Below are positions 4,880-7,170 of a DNA stretch of 7,170 nt, in pieces; the stretch's first letter is position 1; each line of letters opens with the position of its first letter. Location of the stretch: positions 1-7,170 of the forward strand of contig JAFOKI010000109.1 of the NCBI GenBank assembly GCA_017419895.1, in the 5' to 3' direction. The position numbers were made by a program, and so were the translations under genes. Below the pieces are notes generated by a model that was not told where the DNA came from, made no database searches, and worked only from the letters and a program-made list of their open reading frames with translations. This DNA comes from Eubacterium sp. (GTDB taxonomy: Bacteria; Bacillota; Clostridia; Peptostreptococcales; Anaerovoracaceae).

Positions 4880-5971
4880 TCAGTCTAACACTTCGACCAT
4901 CGCGTCGAAGTCCATTCCAAGTTCTTCGGCGATCCCTCTGAGTTCGGCGAGCGTCGAATCGTTCACGGGGATACCGTTCTTGAGTTTGTCTTCTCTTGAG
5001 TAAACTTCCATCTCGCCAGGCGTATAGATCCTGTCTCTACCATCGGCTTTATCGCTGTCTCTAAGCTCCTGCATGAGTGTCGAAAGCCTGGCTCTCATAT
5101 CGTCCGGATCGCCGAACATTTTGAGATCGATCGCAAAGAAGCTTTGCGACGTGTCCCCCAGTCCGTTCGAAGCGACGTGGTTGGAAGTGTTTCCTCCCGC
5201 GAGTATCGAAGAAAGGATCTCGACTATGAGCTCTAAGCCATATCCTTTATGCGAACCGCTTCCCGGGCTCGAGCCTCCGAGCGGCAGGATGCCGCCGCCG
5301 GCTTTGTTCTTGATATTCGCTATGACACGCGCAGCGTCATCAGTATCATTACCGTTCTCATCGACAGCCCATCCGAGCGGCATTGGTTTGCCCTGCTTGG
5401 CGTAGACTTCCAGTTTGCCTCTGGGCACTACCGTCGTAGCAACGTCATACAGCATCGGGACTGGATCCGCCGGCATCGCGAACGCTATCGGATTGGTGCC
5501 CAGCATAGCTTTTTTCCCGAACGTCGGAACGCTGATCGCTTCAGTATTAGTGAAACACATTCCCATCATCCCTTCGCGGACAGCCATCATCGCATAGTAC
5601 CCGCCAACTCCGAAATGATTGGAATTCTTGACCGTTGCGACTCCAAACCCATGTGCTTTTGCCTTTTCTATCGCGCGCTCCATAGCCTCGACAGAGGCGA
5701 TATGCCCCATGCAGCTGTGCGCGTCGAGCGCTACCGAAAGCGGTGTCTCATGAATTACTTCCGGCTGTACATCAGCTTTGATCGTTCCGCTCTTCATCCC
5801 GTTATGGTATCTGATCAGGCGCTGCACACCATGAGATTCAAGACCCTGAAGGTCGGCCGTAAGGATAACATCCGTTATATCTCTGCTCTGTTTATCGTTG
5901 AAGCCGTGTTTCTGCATTACGCTTTCGCAGAAAGTCCTTATCTGTGGTTCAGGCAGACGATGATATGCCAT
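4880..5971 (-). CDS. Ldh_2 (malate/L-lactate/ureidoglycolate dehydrogenase) family oxidoreductase
   Basis: This 363-residue cytoplasmic NAD(P)-dependent 2-hydroxyacid dehydrogenase belongs to the Ldh_2 family (YlbC/AllD, YiaK, ComC, DpkA), which is unrelated to classical Rossmann LDH/MDH. Visible family signatures in order are ESHGVQRL (45-52, with the Ser-His pair of the active site), KNSNHFG (115-121, with His119), TNTEA (141-145), GTNPIAFA (158-165) and the nucleotide-binding SHKGYGL (240-246). Length is typical. Members act on malate, lactate, ureidoglycolate, 2,3-diketogulonate, sulfolactate or cyclic imines, and the sequence alone does not separate these. AAGGAAGGG lies about seven bases before the ATG (5969-5971). 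It diverges from a DUF2264 gene, a family linked to polysaccharide degradation, which could hint at a sugar-acid substrate; that is speculative. Family assignment is secure; substrate unknown. Confidence 0.93.
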   Translation of the reverse strand: MAYHRLPEPQIRTFCESVMQKHGFNDKQSRDITDVILTADLQGLESHGVQRLIRYHNGMKSGTIKADVQPEVIHETPLSVALDAHSCMGHIASVEAMERAIEKAKAHGFGVATVKNSNHFGVGGYYAMMAVREGMMGMCFTNTEAISVPTFGKKAMLGTNPIAFAMPADPVPMLYDVATTVVPRGKLEVYAKQGKPMPLGWAVDENGNDTDDAARVIANIKNKAGGGILPLGGSSPGSGSHKGYGLELIVEILSSILAGGNTSNHVASNGLGDTSQSFFAIDLKMFGDPDDMRARLSTLMQELRDSDKADGRDRIYTPGEMEVYSREDKLKNGIPVNDSTLAELRGIAEELGMDFDAMVEVLD

Positions 5972-6029
5972 AATGATCCCTTCCTTTCAATATCCATCCG
6001 GATCTGTATTCAACAAAGATTCTTCAATA

Positions 6030-6058
6030 ATTTTATCATTATTTCCTGCATATAACAA
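6030..6058 (-). promoter_or_regulatory. Putative promoter of the Ldh_2 dehydrogenase gene
   Basis: TTGTTA (6053-6058, four of six) and TAAAAT (6030-6035, five of six) are 17 bases apart, and the -10 is preceded by TGA, making an extended -10 (TGATAAAAT, 6038-6030). Transcription would start near 6023, about 50 bases before the ATG. An AT-rich inverted repeat, AATAAT/ATTATT (6026-6031 and 6038-6043), straddles the -10 and may be incidental to the base composition. Confidence 0.6.
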
Positions 6059-6130
6059 TATTTGTACACGAGAAGCAGCCGATATCAACTCTTCCCCTGG
6101 AAGTATCCATTATACGATATCCGCACTTTG

Positions 6131-6139
6131 TGATAAAAT
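6131..6139 (+). promoter_or_regulatory. Putative extended -10 promoter of the DUF2264 gene
   Basis: TGATAAAAT here is identical to the 9-mer used on the opposite strand for the dehydrogenase. It gives a TGn extended -10 with TAAAAT at 6134-6139. No convincing -35 lies 16-18 bases upstream (TATACG at 6111-6116), which an extended -10 can tolerate. The start would fall near 6146, with a leader of about 58 bases. TATAGT at 6159-6164 is an alternative -10 without a partner. Confidence 0.4.
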
Positions 6140-6189
6140 GCAATTAAGAAGCAAATCATATAGTTTCAGTGTTTTGAATGATCTGTCAC

Positions 6190-6195
6190 AGGAGG
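6190..6195 (+). promoter_or_regulatory. Ribosome binding site that fixes a TTG start
   Basis: AGGAGG at 6190-6195 is a perfect Shine-Dalgarno core, eight bases before the TTG at 6204. The nearest in-frame ATG (6330-6332) has no such site and lies inside the conserved N-terminal region of the protein, so TTG is the preferred start. Confidence 0.8.
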
Positions 6196-6203
6196 CAATC
6201 CAA

Positions 6204-6218
6204 TTGAAACTGTTTCAA
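6204..6218. repeat. 15-base palindrome at the DUF2264 start codon
   Basis: TTGAAAC-T-GTTTCAA is a perfect 7+1+7 inverted repeat beginning exactly at the TTG start codon. It resembles operators of dimeric helix-turn-helix regulators, and in mRNA it could fold as a five-pair hairpin with the start codon in the stem. Either would repress expression. No second copy was found between 5972 and 6203. Confidence 0.55.
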
Positions 6219-7170
6219 AAACTCCGCAATACTCGAAACGCGGCTCCGCATGACATCATTTATGAAACACCCGAAAAACCGATCTCATCTTTTCTCACCT
6301 TTGATAAGGATATATCCCCCATATCGGGTATGACGCGCGATAGCTGGAAACAGGCGGCACGTCTCATTCTGGACGGGGTCTTCTCAAATATCAAAGACCC
6401 TGAAGCTCCCATGGAGCTTCCACGTATCGAATATACCATTACATATCCGCACCGGCAGGGCTCCGCGCGTGAAGTGAGTGCTGCGAGATTTGAAAGCCTT
6501 GTCAGAACATTCCTGACCGCGTCGGCAGCCGCAGAAGACGATCCGGAACTGACACTGAACGGTATCAACGTCGCCGGATACTATAGAAAACAACTGCTTC
6601 TTGCGACTGCTCCTGATGGTTACGCCGGCACATATTCGTCTTTTTCAAAACGCGAAAAAGACCCCGTGGTTCAGCAGACAGTCGAATGCGGGCTGCTCGT
6701 CATAGCGCTTCAGTTCAGCAAATCGGTGATATGGGACACTTATACAATGGAAGAGCAGGATCAAGTGCTGGCTTTCATTGAAGGCTACGCTTATGCAAAT
6801 ACTCCCGGTCAGAACTGGATATTGTTCGCCCTGCTCATGATGGCATTCCTTAAGCAAAACGGCAGGGACGTCGACGACAAACTTGTTCACAGCTATGCAT
6901 GCCGTATAACAGATCTGCATGCCGGAAACGGCTGGTACCGGGACGGCTCACACTTTGATTACTATAACTTATGGGCATTCCAGCTGTTCGGGCCGCTCTG
7001 GTGCGTCTGGTACGGAGACCGTTATGAGCCGCGTGCGGCATCAACTATCCGTGAGGCTTCTGATGAGCTTATGCGGCATTTTCCCGCTTTGTTCTCGGAG
7101 GAAGGCAGGATGATATTCTACGGCAGGAGTTCCCTGTACCGCTGTGCGCATCTGTCGGCAATTTTCGGCA
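6204..7170 (+). CDS. DUF2264 family protein, 5' part only, TTG start
   Basis: The open frame runs from TTG to the right edge without a stop, giving 322 residues plus one base; full members are longer, often about 400 to over 600 residues, so the 3' end is missing. It is recognised by the DUF2264 pattern: an N-terminal SGMTRDSWKQAARL (41-54), where relatives have a G-x-T-R-x-x-W motif; QNWILF (203-208); GNGWYRDG (241-248) followed by FDYYNLWAF (251-259); and EEGRMIFYGRSSLYRCAH (299-316), the family's G-R-S-x-x-Y-R motif. The fold is predicted to be an (alpha/alpha) barrel like those of heparinase-type lyases and unsaturated glucuronyl hydrolases, and the family is usually found near polysaccharide-use genes. 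No signal peptide is evident, so it is likely cytoplasmic. It is the only plus-strand gene and is divergent from the dehydrogenase. Family confident; reaction unknown. Confidence 0.88.
   Translation, partial: MKLFQKLRNTRNAAPHDIIYETPEKPISSFLTFDKDISPISGMTRDSWKQAARLILDGVFSNIKDPEAPMELPRIEYTITYPHRQGSAREVSAARFESLVRTFLTASAAAEDDPELTLNGINVAGYYRKQLLLATAPDGYAGTYSSFSKREKDPVVQQTVECGLLVIALQFSKSVIWDTYTMEEQDQVLAFIEGYAYANTPGQNWILFALLMMAFLKQNGRDVDDKLVHSYACRITDLHAGNGWYRDGSHFDYYNLWAFQLFGPLWCVWYGDRYEPRAASTIREASDELMRHFPALFSEEGRMIFYGRSSLYRCAHLSAIFG

Larger units (their letters stand above)
5972..6203. other. Divergent intergenic control region (232 bases)
   Basis: This gap separates the dehydrogenase (minus) from the DUF2264 gene (plus). 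It holds the two divergent promoters described separately, both ribosome binding sites, and the AT-rich stretch 6026-6060. No ORF with a convincing start, RNA gene or recognised riboswitch was seen. Confidence 0.6.

Noticed and set aside
5249..6055. 268-codon plus-strand ORF
   Set aside because: It is antisense to the Ldh_2 gene, whose family motifs run through the same stretch. The product is rich in Arg, His and Ser without a recognisable domain.
6260..6593. Two minus-strand ORFs at the right end
   Set aside because: They are opposite a well-supported DUF2264 frame that continues to the window edge; they lack motifs.

Overview
The window looks like chromosomal DNA of a Firmicute, most likely of class Clostridia. 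The reasons are Shine-Dalgarno sites close to GGAGG ahead of most genes, sigma-A-like promoters, base composition near or slightly under half G+C by eye (not computed), and the protein families present (type I-beta DAHP synthase, Na/Pi-cotransporter II, SPFH plus Arc-like protein, Ldh_2, DUF2264). No species is claimed. I see no insertion sequence, phage gene, CRISPR array, tRNA or rRNA.

Layout. All genes from 1 to 5971 lie on the minus strand, so they are described here from right to left. An Ldh_2-family NAD(P)-dependent dehydrogenase (4880-5971) is followed by a sodium/phosphate cotransporter-like protein with a PhoU-like tail (2851-4716). Next comes an apparent three-gene operon: an SPFH/band-7 membrane protein (1621-2706), a small coiled-coil plus Arc-type ribbon-helix-helix protein (1319-1588), and a four-helix DUF1648 membrane protein (862-1329). 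The last minus-strand gene is the 5' part of a DAHP synthase gene (1-568), the first step of aromatic amino acid synthesis. On the plus strand, diverging from the dehydrogenase, a DUF2264 gene starts with TTG at 6204 and runs off the right edge.

The most notable element is in the 293-base gap before the DAHP synthase gene. On the minus strand it encodes a 20-codon peptide (709-771) with two Phe codons and seven Tyr codons, six of them consecutive. It is followed by a strong terminator hairpin with a T-rich tail (611-642). The RNA can form the alternative pairings of classical ribosome-mediated attenuation. An 11-pair 1:2 stem joins the start of the Tyr run to the bases just after the leader stop codon. 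A 2:3 pairing frees the terminator, and the 3:4 pairing is the terminator itself. This predicts that shortage of charged tRNA-Tyr switches on DAHP synthase. I see no T-box motif, the more usual solution in Firmicutes.

Secondary signals are operator-like. Three AGTGATA heptamers overlap the SPFH operon promoter, and that operon encodes a possible DNA-binding protein. A long inverted repeat has one arm over the -10 of the phosphate transporter promoter. The same 9-mer, TGATAAAAT, forms extended -10 elements in both directions between the dehydrogenase and DUF2264 genes. A 15-base palindrome coincides with the TTG start of the DUF2264 gene.
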